Of a stretch of DNA of 64,000 nt, positions 11,706 through 21,718 are shown in pieces. The notes beneath the pieces are model-generated. The model made no database searches. It was given only the letters and a program-made list of their open reading frames with translations, and was not told where the DNA came from. The stretch spans positions 62,001-126,000 of the forward strand of contig JADANN010000441.1 in NCBI GenBank assembly GCA_018806985.1, written 5' to 3'. Every line of letters starts with the position of its first letter. Position 1 is the stretch's first letter. Made by a program: the position numbers and the translations under genes. Source of the DNA: Angiostrongylus vasorum (taxonomy: Eukaryota > Nematoda > Chromadorea > Rhabditida > Metastrongylidae).

Positions 11706-12570
11706 AGACTTTTGTTCCAGTCGCGTTTCTTAGCCGTTGGTGTGCTCGTCAGTGAATTTTTGGTAGTTATTCGAGAACGAGTAATAGGACATGTGAACAT
11801 ATGTAGTAGGTACGAATCCTGCCGTGGTGGAGACTTTTGTTCCAGTCGCGTTTCTTAAGCCGTTGGTGTGCTCGTCAGTGAATTTTTCGGTAGTTATTCG
11901 AGAACGAGTAATAGGACATGTGAACATATGTAGTAGGTACGAATCCTGCCGTGGTCGAGACTTTTGTTCCAGTCGCGTTTCTAAGCGTTGGTGTGCTCGT
12001 CAGTGAATTTTTGGTAGTTATTCGAGAACGAGTAATAGGACATGTGAACATATGTAGTAGGTACGAATCCTGCCGTGGTGGAGACTTTTGTTCCAGTCGC
12101 GTTTCTTAACCGTTGGTGTGCTCGTCAGTGAATTTTTGGTAGTTATTCGAGAACGAGTAATAGGACATGTGAACATATGTAGTAGGTACGAATCCTGCGT
12201 GGTCGAGACTTTTGTTCCAGTCGCGTTTCTAAGCCAATGGTGTGCTCGTCAGTGAATTTTTCGGTAACTATTCGAGAACGAGTAATAGGTCATGTGAACA
12301 TATGTAGTAGGTACGAATCCTGCCGTGGTCGAGACTTTTGTTCCAGTCGCGTTTCTAAGCCAATGGTGTGCTCGTCAGTGAATTTTTCGGTAGTTATTCG
12401 AGAACGAGTAATAGGACATGTGAACATATGTAGTAGGTACGAATCCTGCGTGGTCGAGACTTTTGTTCCAGTCGCGTTTCTAAGCCAATGGTGTGCTCGT
12501 CAGTGAATTTTTGGTAGTTATTCGAGAACGAGTAATAGGACATGTGAACATATGTAGTAGCATCCCATTG

Positions 12571-12643
12571 GGCCGCGTTGCGCAATGGATAACGCGTCTG
12601 CCTACGGAGCAGAAGATTACAGGTTCGAATCCTGCCGTGGTCG
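12571..12643 (+). tRNA. tRNA-Arg(ACG), T-stem A-C intermediate
   Basis: The cloverleaf is intact except for the first T-stem pair: ACAGG against CCTGC leaves an A-C mismatch at 49-65. The anticodon loop CTACGGA, B box and T4 stop are intact. It looks like the intermediate between the G-C copies (11,445) and the A-T copy (12,884). Confidence 0.7.
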
Positions 12644-12883
12644 AGACTTTTGTTCCAGTCGCGTTTCTTAGCCGTTGGTGTGCTCGTCAGTGAATTTTTG
12701 GTAGTTATTCGAGAACGAGTAATAGGACATGTGAACATATGTAGTAGGTACGAATCCTGCCGTGGTCGAGACTTTTGTTCCAGTCGCGTTTCTTAAGCCA
12801 TTGGTGTGCTCGTCAGTGAATTTTTGGTAGTTATTCGAGAACGAGTAATAGGACATGTGAACATATGTAGTAGCATCCCATTG

Positions 12884-12956
12884 GGCCGCGTTGCGCAATG
12901 GATAACGCGTCTGCCTACGGAGCAGAAGATTACAGGTTCGAATCCTGTCGTGGTCG
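12884..12956 (+). tRNA. tRNA-Arg(ACG), compensated T stem
   Basis: A full cloverleaf in which the T stem is ACAGG/CCTGT, so both sides of pair 49-65 changed (G-C to A-T) and pairing is kept. The acceptor GGCCGCG/CGTGGTC and ACG loop are intact. A T4 stop follows. Confidence 0.8.
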
Positions 12957-13698
12957 AGACTTTTGTTCCAGTCGCGTTTCTTAAGCCGTTGGTGTGCTCG
13001 TCAGTGAATTTTTGGTAGTTATTCGAGAACGAGTAATAGGACATGTGAACATATGTAGTAGGTACGAATCCTGCGTGGTCGAGACTTTTGTTCCAGTCGC
13101 GTTTCTTAAGCCATTGGTGTGCTCGTCAGTGAATTTTTGGTAGTTATTCGAGAACGAGTAATAGGACATGTGAACATATGTAGTAGGTACGAATCCTGCG
13201 TGGTCGAGACTTTTGTTCCAGTCGCGTTTCTTAGCCAATGGTGTGCTCGTCAGTGAATTTTTGGTAGTTATTCGAGAACGAGTAATAGGACATGTGAACA
13301 TATGTAGTAGCATCCCATTGGGCCGCGTTGCGCAATGGGATAACGCGTCTGCCTACGGAGCAGAAGATTTGCAAGTTCGAATCTGCGGTGGTCGAGACTT
13401 TTGTTCCAGTCACGTTTATTATCCAGTGGTGTGCTCGTCAGTGAATTCTTGGTAGTTATTCGAGAACGAGTAATAGGACATGTGAACATATGTAGTAGCA
13501 TCCCATCAAGTCCGCGTGGCGCAATGGGAAACGTGTCTGCCTACGGAGCAGAGGATTTGCAGGCTCGAATCCTGCCGTGGTCGAGACGTTTTGTTCCAGT
13601 CGCGTTTCTTAACCGTTGGTGTGCTCGTCAGTGAATTTTTGGTAGTTATTCGAGAACGAGTAATAGGACATGTGAACATATGTAGTAGCATCCCATTG

Positions 13699-13771
13699 GG
13701 CCGCGTGGCGCAATGGATAACGTGTCTGCCTACGGAGCAGAAGATTTCAGGTTCGAATCCTGCCGTGGTCG
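13699..13771 (+). tRNA. tRNA-Arg(ACG)-like, good A and B boxes
   Basis: This copy keeps the canonical A box TGGCGCAATGG and B box GGTTCGAATCC, acceptor GGCCGCG and anticodon loop CTACGGA. The first T-stem pair is T-C (TCAGG/CCTGC) and the D stem carries CGTG instead of CGCG. A T4 stop follows. Confidence 0.65.
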
Positions 13772-14215
13772 AGACTTTTGTTCCAGTCGCGTTTCTTAAG
13801 CGGTGGTGTGCTCGTCAGTGAATTTTTCGGTAGTTATTCGAGAACGAGTAATAGGACATGTGAACATATGTAGTAGGTACGAATCCTGCGTGGTCGAGAC
13901 TTTTGTTCCAGTCGCGTTTCTTAAGCCAGTGGTGTGCTCGTCAGTGAATTTTTGGTAGTTATTCGAGAACGAGTAATAGGACATGTGAACATATGTAGTA
14001 GGTACGAATCCTGCGTGGTCGAGACTTTTGTTCCAGTCGCGTTTCTAAGCCAATGGTGTGCTCGTCAGTGAATTTTTGGTAGTTATTCGAGAACGAGTAA
14101 TAGGACATGTGAACATATGTAGTAGCATCCCATTGGGCCAGCGTTGCGCAATGGATAACGCGTCTGCCTACGGAGCAGAAGATTGCAGGTTCGAATCCTG
14201 CGGTGGTCGATAATT

Positions 14216-14391
14216 TTGTTCCAGTCGCGTTTCTTAGCCGTTGGTGTGCTCGTCAGTGAACTTTCGGATGCAGTTTGAGAAGGAGTGATCCGCGAGAAAT
14301 CGCATGTGGTGAACGTCTTACAACTGTGCGCTGGCGCAATGGATAACGCGTGTGCCCACGGAGCAGAAGATTACAGTTATACGAGGGAAAA
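14216..14391 (+). repeat. degenerate right edge of the tRNA array
   Basis: The last spacer diverges sharply after GTGCTCGTCAGTGAA. A final tRNA-like segment (about 14,328-14,391) keeps GGCGCAATGGATAACGCG and CGGAGCAGAAGATTACAG but has lost its acceptor and T arm. Array homology then stops and unrelated AT-rich DNA begins. Confidence 0.75.
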
Positions 14392-14974
14392 AGGATCTTG
14401 TGTTTTGGTGCTAAGAACTCGACTCATGTTGATCTTAAATGAGTTCATGAAAAAATCATAGTGGTTAGACGGAAATTGTTTTAATTACACGTGATAGGGT
14501 CTGTGAAGGTCAACGTAAGTGTTGTGTTTTCTCTGATATACCGTAAGTTAGAGGTGTTTAGGTGTCGAACCTTCTTTAGATTATCGAAGAGGACTTAATT
14601 CGTCGTCGATTATATCAATTCTTTACTATTATCATTATATCGGTTTTATTGCAAAAGCCGTGATCTATTTATTGTTAATTTTTTATTTTATGCTTTTACT
14701 TTACTTTTTTCAGTTTGAAAATTCATTCTACTTACTTTTCTCATTTTAAAAAATCATTCTACGCTCAGAATGGCCAGAGAAAACTTGTGCACTAACGAAG
14801 TTCCTGGTGACAGCGTTTTAAACTAATCCGTTTTCGATGCGGCTTCAGATGTCTCTTTTTTTGCTGATGGTGTTAGGAGTCTCTTTTAAGTTGTTTTTCT
14901 CAGCTAAAACTTTTTGTCATGTGACACGCGTTGCTACTGGAATAATGTTCAAATTTTCTATTTGTTTTGCAGTT
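14392..14974. other. AT-rich unique sequence
   Basis: No repeat, RNA gene or convincing exon was seen. The stretch 14,640-14,760 is T-rich and low in complexity. Confidence 0.5.
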
Positions 14975-15250
14975 ATACCAAAAAATTTCGACGCGCATCC
15001 CACCAACGTCTTGATATCAAACTACTCGCATGGTGGCAAATCTCGTTCTGATTCACGACGCTTGCGACTGTCTGTGGTGATGACTACTTGCGGCAGACCT
15101 TGGGCCAAGCTGACGTCGGGACACCAGGGAAACAGAATGGCTAAACCAACAAAACTTCGAGAAATGGAAATTATGCTGGAGAATAAAGTGGAAACACAGC
15201 CGGTGGGGGACGGACTGACCGCGTATCCAAGTGATGCGGTCTAATAACCT
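14975..15250 (+). repeat. dispersed repeat A, 5'-truncated copy
   Basis: It matches the 3' two thirds of repeat A (full copies at 16,721 and 32,247): CATGGTGGCAAATCTC, then CTGTGGTGATGAC, then the CCAGGGAAACAGAATGGCTAAACC region and the GGAAATTATGCTGGAG motif. An open frame across it is not evidence of a gene. Confidence 0.75.
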
Positions 15251-15971
15251 AGTACTGAGCTGAGGCTGTAGTCTGTTGTACATCGTGATTTTGAGTATTA
15301 ACAGCCTGCCATGAAAAAATAATAGACAGTAAATAAGACATTACATTGTTATACACTGTGATTTCGAGATTGCCCATTTTTGTTGGATTTCAACACATAA
15401 CAAATCATTCCAAGTTAAAAACTGCTAACGTACACTACAACATTTATTGTTGTCAATCATGTTTGTCAGCACCGACAATTGCAGATGAGATCATCGCCTC
15501 CGCTATCTCTTGAAGACCAGCGTCATCATACTTGCCGTAGTATGAGATGTCACTATCTACAGTAATTAGCTTCTTCAACATGTCTGATTCGTATTTTCGG
15601 GTTTTGCCGGACTTTTTGCGATTTGGCTGTACTGGATTTATGCTTCTTCTCTAGGAAGGCGCTGTGGTTCTTAGCTCCAGTTGCATTCTGCTTTTTCTCG
15701 ATGCTTTGCCCTGAAACGATAATTAAGCAACTATCTGTTTCTGGAAAAAATCAATATCTGTACATCAAACAATTTATGATTTGTGATAGTCCTTTTCTAT
15801 CTACGTTATATGTCCTGGTAATAAAGAGCGAAAAGTGCAGTGGCAGTGATCGGGTTCATTACGCGGACCGCCCAGCCTACATATGATATGGTTCGATGCC
15901 GCCCCAGGCCAAACAAGCCGGCATCCCTCCGTGGTTGACAAGTTGGTGCCTCTCATTCCCTACAAAGTGGG
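15251..15971. other. no gene seen; isolated foldback tail
   Basis: 15,303-15,345 resembles the right tail of foldback element D (CTGCC then AGACAGTAAATAAG). The rest shows no supported feature; an 87-codon frame at 15,623 has no splice or domain support. Confidence 0.4.
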
Positions 15972-16245
15972 AGAGCGGCACAGTGGTCGGAGGCGCCTTG
16001 CGATACACACATGGGATGGATCCCTGCGCCCGTGGCTCTCCAAGCACTCTATCCCTCCGGGGTCGGCAAATTGGCACCCGAATTGTCTGGGAGGATAGGA
16101 GTACTGGTTCGATACATGGTGGAACATCAACGGTCATTATAAAGGCCAGATATTCATTCAATTACCTCCATCGATGCTTAATGAAGTCGAATGCATGGCG
16201 CATCTCTCAGGGATTGTTCAACGCCAAAAGCTTTATCCTTTAAAC
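15972..16245 (+). repeat. SINE-like family B, plus orientation
   Basis: It has a tRNA-like head (CAGTGGTCGGAGGCGCC then a B-box-like GGATGGATCC), the central core around CTCCGGGGTCGGCAAATTGG and TGTCTGGGAGGATAG, then the family tail (GGCCAGATATTCATTCAA, GTCGAATGCATGG, GCTTTATCCTTT). The full-length layout matches about twenty other copies in the window. Confidence 0.85.
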
Positions 16246-16720
16246 ATTCCCTACAATCCGATTTGAGACGCTTTATTACTGCTTCTTCAGAATTTCACGG
16301 AGAATCGACTCGACCAACTTCCAACGACATTAATGAAGAAGATGAAAGTCCTTAAGCTGCAGCCGAACTCTCGCGCTCAAGTTCGAGGACCTTTATTACG
16401 GTACTAGGAAACGAACCAAATGCAAGAATTGCAGGTATTCCCAGAGTGTGATATATGTGCTGCTGGGTCATGTAGTAAAATGACAAGAAGAACCCTTTGA
16501 CAATATGTTATGAGTAAGGAGGTAGATGGCTGAAAAACGTGAAGCGCTTGCTGATGATCAATTCCTTAGAAATGCGCCATTCATTCGACTTCATTCCTAG
16601 TATTAACACACAGATAAATGGATTCACATTGGATCCATTATTATTAATGTTATTTTTATTAATGTCGTTATTGTTTATTATTATTGTTACTTGCTACTAC
16701 TATCGTTACTATTCCTCGCG
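16246..16720. other. no gene seen
   Basis: Mixed sequence with an AT-rich segment before repeat A. No exon or RNA gene is supported. Confidence 0.4.
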
Positions 16721-17065
16721 ACGGTTTACCGCCTCATCGTGGCTGTTGAGAGGTGTTTCTGAGTGTCGGACTGCGACGTACAGCGGGTGTTCATCCCACT
16801 GGCAGAGTCTCCCAAGTTGAGAAGGAATCCGGAGCTACCACCAAGAAGCCCTGTTAACAGTAAACCAATATCAGGAACCGTCACCGTCCTGGTATCAAGC
16901 TAGTCGCGTGGTGGCAAATCTCCCTCTGATCCACATGGGTGGCAACTGCCTGTGGTGGTGACGGCGTGGGGCGGGTTTTGTCCTGAATGACCTCAGGACT
17001 CCATAGAGCCGGTAAAACTCGGAAAAAATGAAGATTATGCTGGAGTCCGCACAAACAGTGAGGAC
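16721..17065 (+). repeat. dispersed repeat A, near-full copy
   Basis: It starts at ACGGTTTACCGCCTCATCG and ends at GCACAAACAGTGAGGACG. It is alignable along its length with copies at 28,313 (minus), 32,247, 51,081 and 52,005 (minus). It has no coding frame shared among copies and no visible terminal inverted repeats. Nature unknown: a SINE, MITE or the 3' piece of a larger element. Confidence 0.85.
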
Positions 17066-17074
17066 GTTGTTATT

Positions 17075-17153
<79 letters not shown>

Positions 17154-17163
17154 ATTGTTATTA
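17066..17163 (+). repeat. compound TTA/TTG microsatellite
   Basis: A run of TTA triplets passes directly into a run of TTG triplets, ending with GTTATTGTTATTA. It lies immediately 3' of repeat A, so it may have grown from that element's tail. Confidence 0.95.
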
Positions 17164-17199
17164 ATTACATAAGGCGACATCGGATGACTCTGCCAATCC

Positions 17200-17560
17200 C
17201 ATCACTTCCTGCAATTCCTTGCATCCACCTTCCGTGAAGGTCTTCGAACATCTCTGTGTCTTGTTTCGACTGCTGCATGAGAAATTTTTCGTCTTCGTCA
17301 CGAATGTCGTTGAATGCCGGTAAAGTAGCCTCACCTTAGAATCATGAGATAACGGTGTTTGGAAGTCCACAGGTGAATTAGACCGAGTCAGAAGACGAAG
17401 TCAGACTGTCTAAGACAACTCTGTCACCCACTTTCCGACCTTGGAGGGGGCGACAATCTAGGTGCATATGGGAGGAATTGGACGCGGGTATCATGAGCCC
17501 TCCACGTAATGGAAGGCATCACTACCACTGCGTTACACAGTCCGTGATACTGGGATTACA
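17200..17560 (-). repeat. SINE-like family C, diverged
   Basis: On the plus strand it shows the family C body (CGTGAAGGTCTTCGAAC, TCGTTGAATGCCGG) and ends with the shared core (CCGACCTTGGAGGGGGCGA) and a head that reads, on the minus strand, as a tRNA-like A box (TAACGCAGTGGTAGTGATGC). Its promoter strand is minus. Diverged but collinear with copies at 37,776 and 46,005. Confidence 0.65.
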
Positions 17561-18558
17561 CAGTGACTTCCCACTGATTACTGATGTAGTATTCTTAGGA
17601 TACCAGTTAAGCATTTGAAGATTCTGGAGGTATGGAGAACTTGGATAGGCAGGAGGGAGGTCGAGATCAGCCCAAGGGAAGTTGTGTATTCCAGGGCAAT
17701 ACTAGCCGGTGCGATACAAATGTCTTCTTCGAGAGCAAGGAGACATATTTGTATCAATGTTCTAATTTCTTCACAACTTTTTGTTACACTGTCTCCTTCA
17801 TAAATAGTTCAGATAAACTCTTCAAAAATCGCCCAAATTTTTTTAATATCATCTTACTTGGGTTTTTCCATCATCAGTTCTGCTCGAGCTCGTTTCACGC
17901 ATTTTTTTATTGCAGCAACCATGACTGCCTAAAGCATGAAAAACTTGCTACACCATCATTTATATAACATTTACAGAAGTGAACTATTGAGAGAAGACTT
18001 TTTTGAGGAACACGTATTGGTGTATTTCGAACAGCTGGCTATAAACATTATGCTATCGCGAGATTCAAGCAGTTTTTGAGTTGTAGCGCATCCATTAATC
18101 GTGAATGAATCGCATATCCTTCACAATGGTTGCCATCTCACTCTCTCATCAAGTGAATCTCCGTACTGTTGAGATGCCTTATAAAACGATACCATCATAC
18201 GCTAGTAAGATTATCGAAGCTCTCAAGAGAGTCTCATATTTCGCACTCGAATGCAGCGGAGACTAAATTCATATCAAGAATCGACACTGAAGAAACAGTG
18301 TAAAACTGCAAACTTCTTATTGTACCACCTGTACCAGCAATTTTCTGTAGTGACAACCTGGGAACACATTTAGATGGATTTCTTAAGATCTAATGAAAAA
18401 ATTAGCTGCCAAATTAGCTAAATTACCTGTTACACGAGTAATGGGCAACATTATTTTGGCGTCCTCTATCAAATGAGCCCACATACCTTGTCCGAGAAGG
18501 CCCGACAATTTACGCGTATCTGTACCAAGGTGGAATGAAGAAAACAGCGAGCCTACTA
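17561..18558. other. no gene seen
   Basis: No repeat family and no convincing exon were found on either strand. Confidence 0.4.
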
Positions 18559-18785
18559 CTGGACGAATTCGACCACCGCAATGTCCTTTTTATCTCTGGG
18601 AGGGGTAGACCATCCTGCAGAGTCACGGCGCGTGATATAGACGAATGAAGACTTCACCGACACCGGTTCGGGTGATTCAGTGCTTGAAGGGACTACAGAT
18701 GATACACGATCGCGGTTGTTGTAAGATGTGATGCATATGGTCGATTGACCGATGATTGGCCTCAAGCTAACCAAGTCGTCTATTG
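18559..18785 (-). CDS. candidate terminal exon, minus-strand gene
   Basis: After an acceptor GCTTACTCCCAG the minus strand has one open frame (phase 0 start) of about 75 codons to a TAG stop. It begins AIDDLVSLRPIIGQ and ends KKDIAVVEFVQ. Composition (charged and Ser/Pro-rich) looks coding. It lies about 385 bp downstream of the RING-like exon, which ends in phase 1, so at least one intervening exon would be needed. No family recognised. It could also be a separate gene or a chance frame. Confidence 0.4.
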
Positions 18786-19170
18786 CCTGGGAGTAAGCAA
18801 ATGGAGAGCAGATACGTTTGAGAGAATAATAACACTAACTTAATACATTAATAGGGCCCAACAGTCATTGTATTTGTGAAGTATGCATTCAATCACCATA
18901 CTTCGTGCTTCATAAATCCGAAAACAAGACACATCATTAGGGTTGGAACGGCGCCAATCTCTCCATCCGTTTCATTACATACGGGCAATAAATAAGGCCG
19001 AAATATACTCAAAAACTCTCTTTAGAAATCGCTGGAGTAAATTTGTCCTTTCTCACTAACTCCTATAGTGAACATCGACATTTGTTCTCTAGGAAAATAT
19101 CTATCGATCTAGCTTCTTTCTCGTTAGTGTAGAGATATTTTACAGTTAAAAAATCGTCTGATCAGCTTAC

Positions 19171-19313
19171 CATCATATGTTAACGGAATGCTTTCTTCAT
19201 TTTGATAGCATCGAAAGCAGATGTTGTGATCACATAGTCCAAACTGAATAACGTAGTTTTCAGGAGCCCACGAATGACAAGAACCGTCACATTTGATTAA
19301 TCGTGGCAATGTA
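19171..19313 (-). CDS. RING-like zinc-binding exon
   Basis: The minus-strand exon ends at a strong donor (GATG/GTAAGC). It encodes 47 codons with a Cys-x3-Cys pair, then Cys-x-His-x2-Cys-x2-Cys within GLCDHNICFRCYQNEES, the arrangement of the first six ligands of a RING finger. The last Cys pair would lie on the next exon and was not firmly found. Two acceptors are possible: GATTTTAG (exon to 19,323) or ACCAG (exon to 19,313); the second agrees in phase with the exon at 20,336. RING proteins usually act as ubiquitin ligases, but that function is inference only. Confidence 0.6.
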
Positions 19314-19548
19314 CTGGTCGTCGCTAAAATCTCAAAAATAATCTGTGTCGTAGAAGTTCAACTACGATAGCTCGACAGTGAATAAGATTTGTTCTCTCTC
19401 CACATCTCTTAACTGCTTATGTTAATGAATATGGGTCATAAGCAGCGCAGATTTATAGTAATTCTAGGAAATCAAAATAGAAAATACTAAGCGAGCGCAA
19501 CAGCCAGGATTTACGCTTCGAAACATTGCATTTCTCCCATTCTCTCTT

Positions 19549-19583
19549 TATATATATATATATATGTATATTTATATATATAC
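19549..19583. repeat. TA microsatellite
   Basis: An interrupted TA dinucleotide run with GTA and TTA interruptions. Confidence 0.85.
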
Positions 19584-19765
19584 TTATACCTACCTACCCT
19601 ATTATATACTTATACCTGGGGGTAGACTTCGGCTATGCTGCCCTCGTTACTCCGCGAAACTATAATGCCTAACCACCAGGAAAACTCCGAGAAAGTGGAA
19701 GTTATGGTACGGCCTGCACAACCAGTGAAGTTGGCCCATAGAAGTATTCAAGTACACTTGTGTTC

Positions 19766-19766
<1 letters not shown>

Positions 19767-19809
<43 letters not shown>

Positions 19810-19828
19810 ATATATATATATATATATG
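19767..19828. repeat. TA microsatellite
   Basis: About 60 bp of TA repeats with one GTATG interruption. It directly adjoins the SINE-like copy that follows. Open frames with Tyr-Ile runs here are artefacts. Confidence 0.95.
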
Positions 19829-19847
19829 AAGGACAACGGATAAAAGA

Positions 19848-20104
19848 TAGACCTCTCAGCGTTGATCGATCCCTGAGGGATGCGCCATGCATTCACATCA
19901 TTAACCATCCTTAGAGGTGCTTGAATGCGTGTGACCAACACAGTGACTCGAGGTAATCTACCGGTGGATCGAGTCAGTGCTGTTATCCTCCCAGACAAGC
20001 TCGTCCCAATCTACCGACCCCGAAGCGATGTGGGTGAGTCTGGTGCGCCGGATTGATCCCAAGTGTATTGTAGGGCGACTTTAACCACTGCGCTACACGC
20101 GCCC
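19848..20104 (-). repeat. SINE-like family B, minus orientation
   Basis: Read on the minus strand it starts with GGGCGCGTGTAGCGCAGTGG (a good A box) and contains the core (GGTCGGTAGATTGGGACG, GTCTGGGAGGATAAC) and the standard tail. TA runs flank it on both sides. Confidence 0.85.
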
Positions 20105-20106
20105 TC

Positions 20107-20152
20107 ATATATATATATATATAGATATACATATAAATGTGTATATATATGT
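20107..20152. repeat. TA-rich microsatellite
   Basis: An interrupted TA run abutting the head of the preceding SINE-like copy. Confidence 0.85.
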
Positions 20153-20335
20153 ATCCTCAAGGATCATGGTTGTACCATGTTTGGCAAAGGACACAATAAA
20201 AGGTATGTACAAAAAAATTAACGTTTCTTTTTACCTGCTTCCGTCTATTTCATACCACATCCTCTAATTTTGCATCGGTTATGGATTAACTTCGATATTT
20301 TCACATCTTCTTCCAGAAATGTCATTACAATTTAC

Positions 20336-20465
20336 ATGGCACGGTATAATACAGTGGCGGAATCAATCAAAATTGTTCTATTGGCGTAAACTTTCTCCTG
20401 CTCATTGTTCGGAGCAACATCGAACTTTATTTGATAATTTTCGTATGATTTTTCATCAACCATTA
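20336..20465 (-). CDS. candidate internal exon of the RING-like gene
   Basis: On the minus strand, acceptor GATTGACAG is followed by 130 nt: two bases, 42 open codons (MVDEKSYENYQIKFDV ... ILIDSATVLYRA), two bases, then donor GTAAAT. Phase 2 at the end fits the RING-like exon when that exon starts at 19,313. The polar sequence looks like folded protein. No family recognised. Its phase-1 entry fits the upstream exon at 21,041 after that exon's apparent frameshift. Confidence 0.5.
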
Positions 20466-21040
20466 CTGTCAATCGAAGCAGTAGATTACGGTACTTCTTA
20501 TGTAGTGTACTTCGAAAAAATGCGCTTTACATGCTTGCTTCTCAAGCCTTCTTTATACATCGAAGGATACGACAATATATTCTGTTGTTGAGTAAAAGTA
20601 CTTTCAACTGTTTGGCAGCGTTTTCTGGTTAGATATAAATTCAAACCATGTTTACAAAACCTTCCTCGATTTCTAAAGTCGCCTTCCAAATGACTTAAAG
20701 AATGCTCTGGAAATCCCCTTCAACTTAAGTCGCCAGTGGATTTTCTTCTTCGTCAGGTATTGTTCGTGTTTACAATGTTAACGTTAGAAGTAATACTGTT
20801 CAATTGCTAGAAACCAGTGAAAAACAAGAAAGTGTGGATAAATCTAACTGATCCACTGCCAAAAGACGGCATCACATATGTGGTTTTTTGGCTTACTTTC
20901 ATTTTGCAGTTTTATATACCATTGTGCATAAACGAATGAATGAGAATGACCTTGGTGTCATACAGGGAACAGTCCGTGCCTGTTTCTTGCTTTATTCGAT
21001 GTGAATTATTTTATTTACCACTGGGGGACACGAAACTCAC

Positions 21041-21160
21041 GGTTTTTCGGTCGGTCATTCGTCTCCACTTTAATACGGAGCTTTTGTTCTAGCTTTTTCA
21101 TAACGAGTCATCAATTTGTCGTCTACATCCGTCCATGCTACCGTGTAGTGGAAGGTGATT
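21041..21160 (-). CDS. candidate exon with an internal frameshift
   Basis: The acceptor ACCATTTCAG and donor GTGAGT are both strong. The first part reads ITFHYTVAWTDVDDKLM; that frame then hits TAA. From CTCGTTATG onwards the next frame is open and reads VMKKLEQKLRIKVETND to the donor. One extra base near 21,106-21,108 explains both. With the shift, entry phase (1 base) and exit phase (1 base) match the exons on either side. This is either a pseudogene lesion or an assembly indel. Confidence 0.5.
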
Positions 21161-21405
21161 CTGAAATGGTACATTTCTAGAACTTGACAGCATCCGAGAC
21201 CATCTGAAGACGAAATGTTGGTATTTTTAGGAGTTCAGCAAGAATAATCAAAACAACAACACGAAGGGCTACCGCTTTTGTGAGCGAAATTACCATTTCC
21301 TTTGTTCTTGGTTCGACGTTCCGTATTCTCATCTGTACCTGACTTTCCGCGAGGATATTATGGGTCAGTTTCGCAAAATAAATGTGGCGAAAATACTAGG
21401 TATAC

Positions 21406-21466
21406 TTCACATCAAGTCCGAGCATTTCGGCATCGTTATTCAAAAGTCCAGTCCAACGGAAAATCA
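21406..21466 (-). CDS. candidate short exon of the RING-like gene
   Basis: The 61-nt exon lies between acceptor CATTCGTAG and donor GTATAC. It encodes IFRWTGLLNNDAEMLGLDV flanked by split codons, and exits in phase 2, which joins the exon ending at 21,160 to give an LDVKITFHY reading. The phase agreement is the main support. Confidence 0.5.
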
Positions 21467-21512
21467 CTACGAATGGTAACTAGGCAGCAAGAAACTTAGA
21501 CCTCCTTGCTAT

Positions 21513-21718
21513 TCATAAGAACAGGCCCTTGCATCCGTGCTGACGACAATCGATTGCTATGCAGTTAGTTTCATGGAGCTCCAAGGAAGTCTTGCGAAGA
21601 CAATAATATGCCAGTTCGGCAGGCACTATAATGGGATGTATACGATTCTTTTTCACTGAAGTGGACAATTCAAGTAAGTGTACCGGTTTTTCGTTTAAAG
21701 TTAGCACCACGTTAAAAT
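21513..21718 (-). CDS. candidate exon, upstream part of the RING-like gene
   Basis: After the acceptor TGAATTCAG the minus strand reads FNVVLTLNEKPVHLLELS and continues for about 67 codons to HETNCIAIDCRQHGCKGLFL before a TGA. The sequence is strongly protein-like. The 3' edge is unresolved: no good donor in the required phase was seen, so the exon may end at a weak donor near 21,540 or be broken. The same frame also extends upstream to an ATG at 21,788, so an initiator exon is an alternative. Confidence 0.5.

Larger units (their letters stand above)
1..14391 (+). repeat. tRNA-Arg(ACG)-derived tandem array
   Basis: One continuous head-to-tail array that begins before the window. The long unit is 188 bp (tRNA starts at 11,445 and 11,633) and contains a 73-nt tRNA-Arg-like gene followed by a conserved spacer of about 115 bp. 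The short unit is 125 bp (junctions at 10,109 and 10,234); it keeps the spacer and only the last part of the tRNA. I count roughly 54 long and 33 short units, and 54x188 plus 33x125 matches the array length. Every unit has the same orientation. Units right of 9,600 have good cloverleaves; units left of that are mostly decayed, with mismatched anticodon and T stems. Frequent open frames on both strands follow from the repeat itself and are not genes. Whether any copy is transcribed cannot be told from sequence. Confidence 0.95.

Noticed and set aside
201..13984. Dozens of open frames of 60-163 codons on both strands in the tandem array (for example 3,201-3,692 minus)
   Set aside because: All are the same few repeat-derived peptides recurring with the 188/125-bp unit. 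They have no independent start, splice or domain signal, and they overlap tRNA sequence.
1..14391. CRISPR-like regular repeat-spacer pattern
   Set aside because: Both parts of the unit are conserved, the 'repeat' folds as a tRNA, unit lengths vary, and the genome is eukaryotic.
17028..17237. Frame with poly-Ile and poly-Val
   Set aside because: Translation of the TTA/TTG microsatellite.
19635..19998. Frames with long Tyr-Ile runs
   Set aside because: Translation of TA microsatellites and the adjoining SINE.
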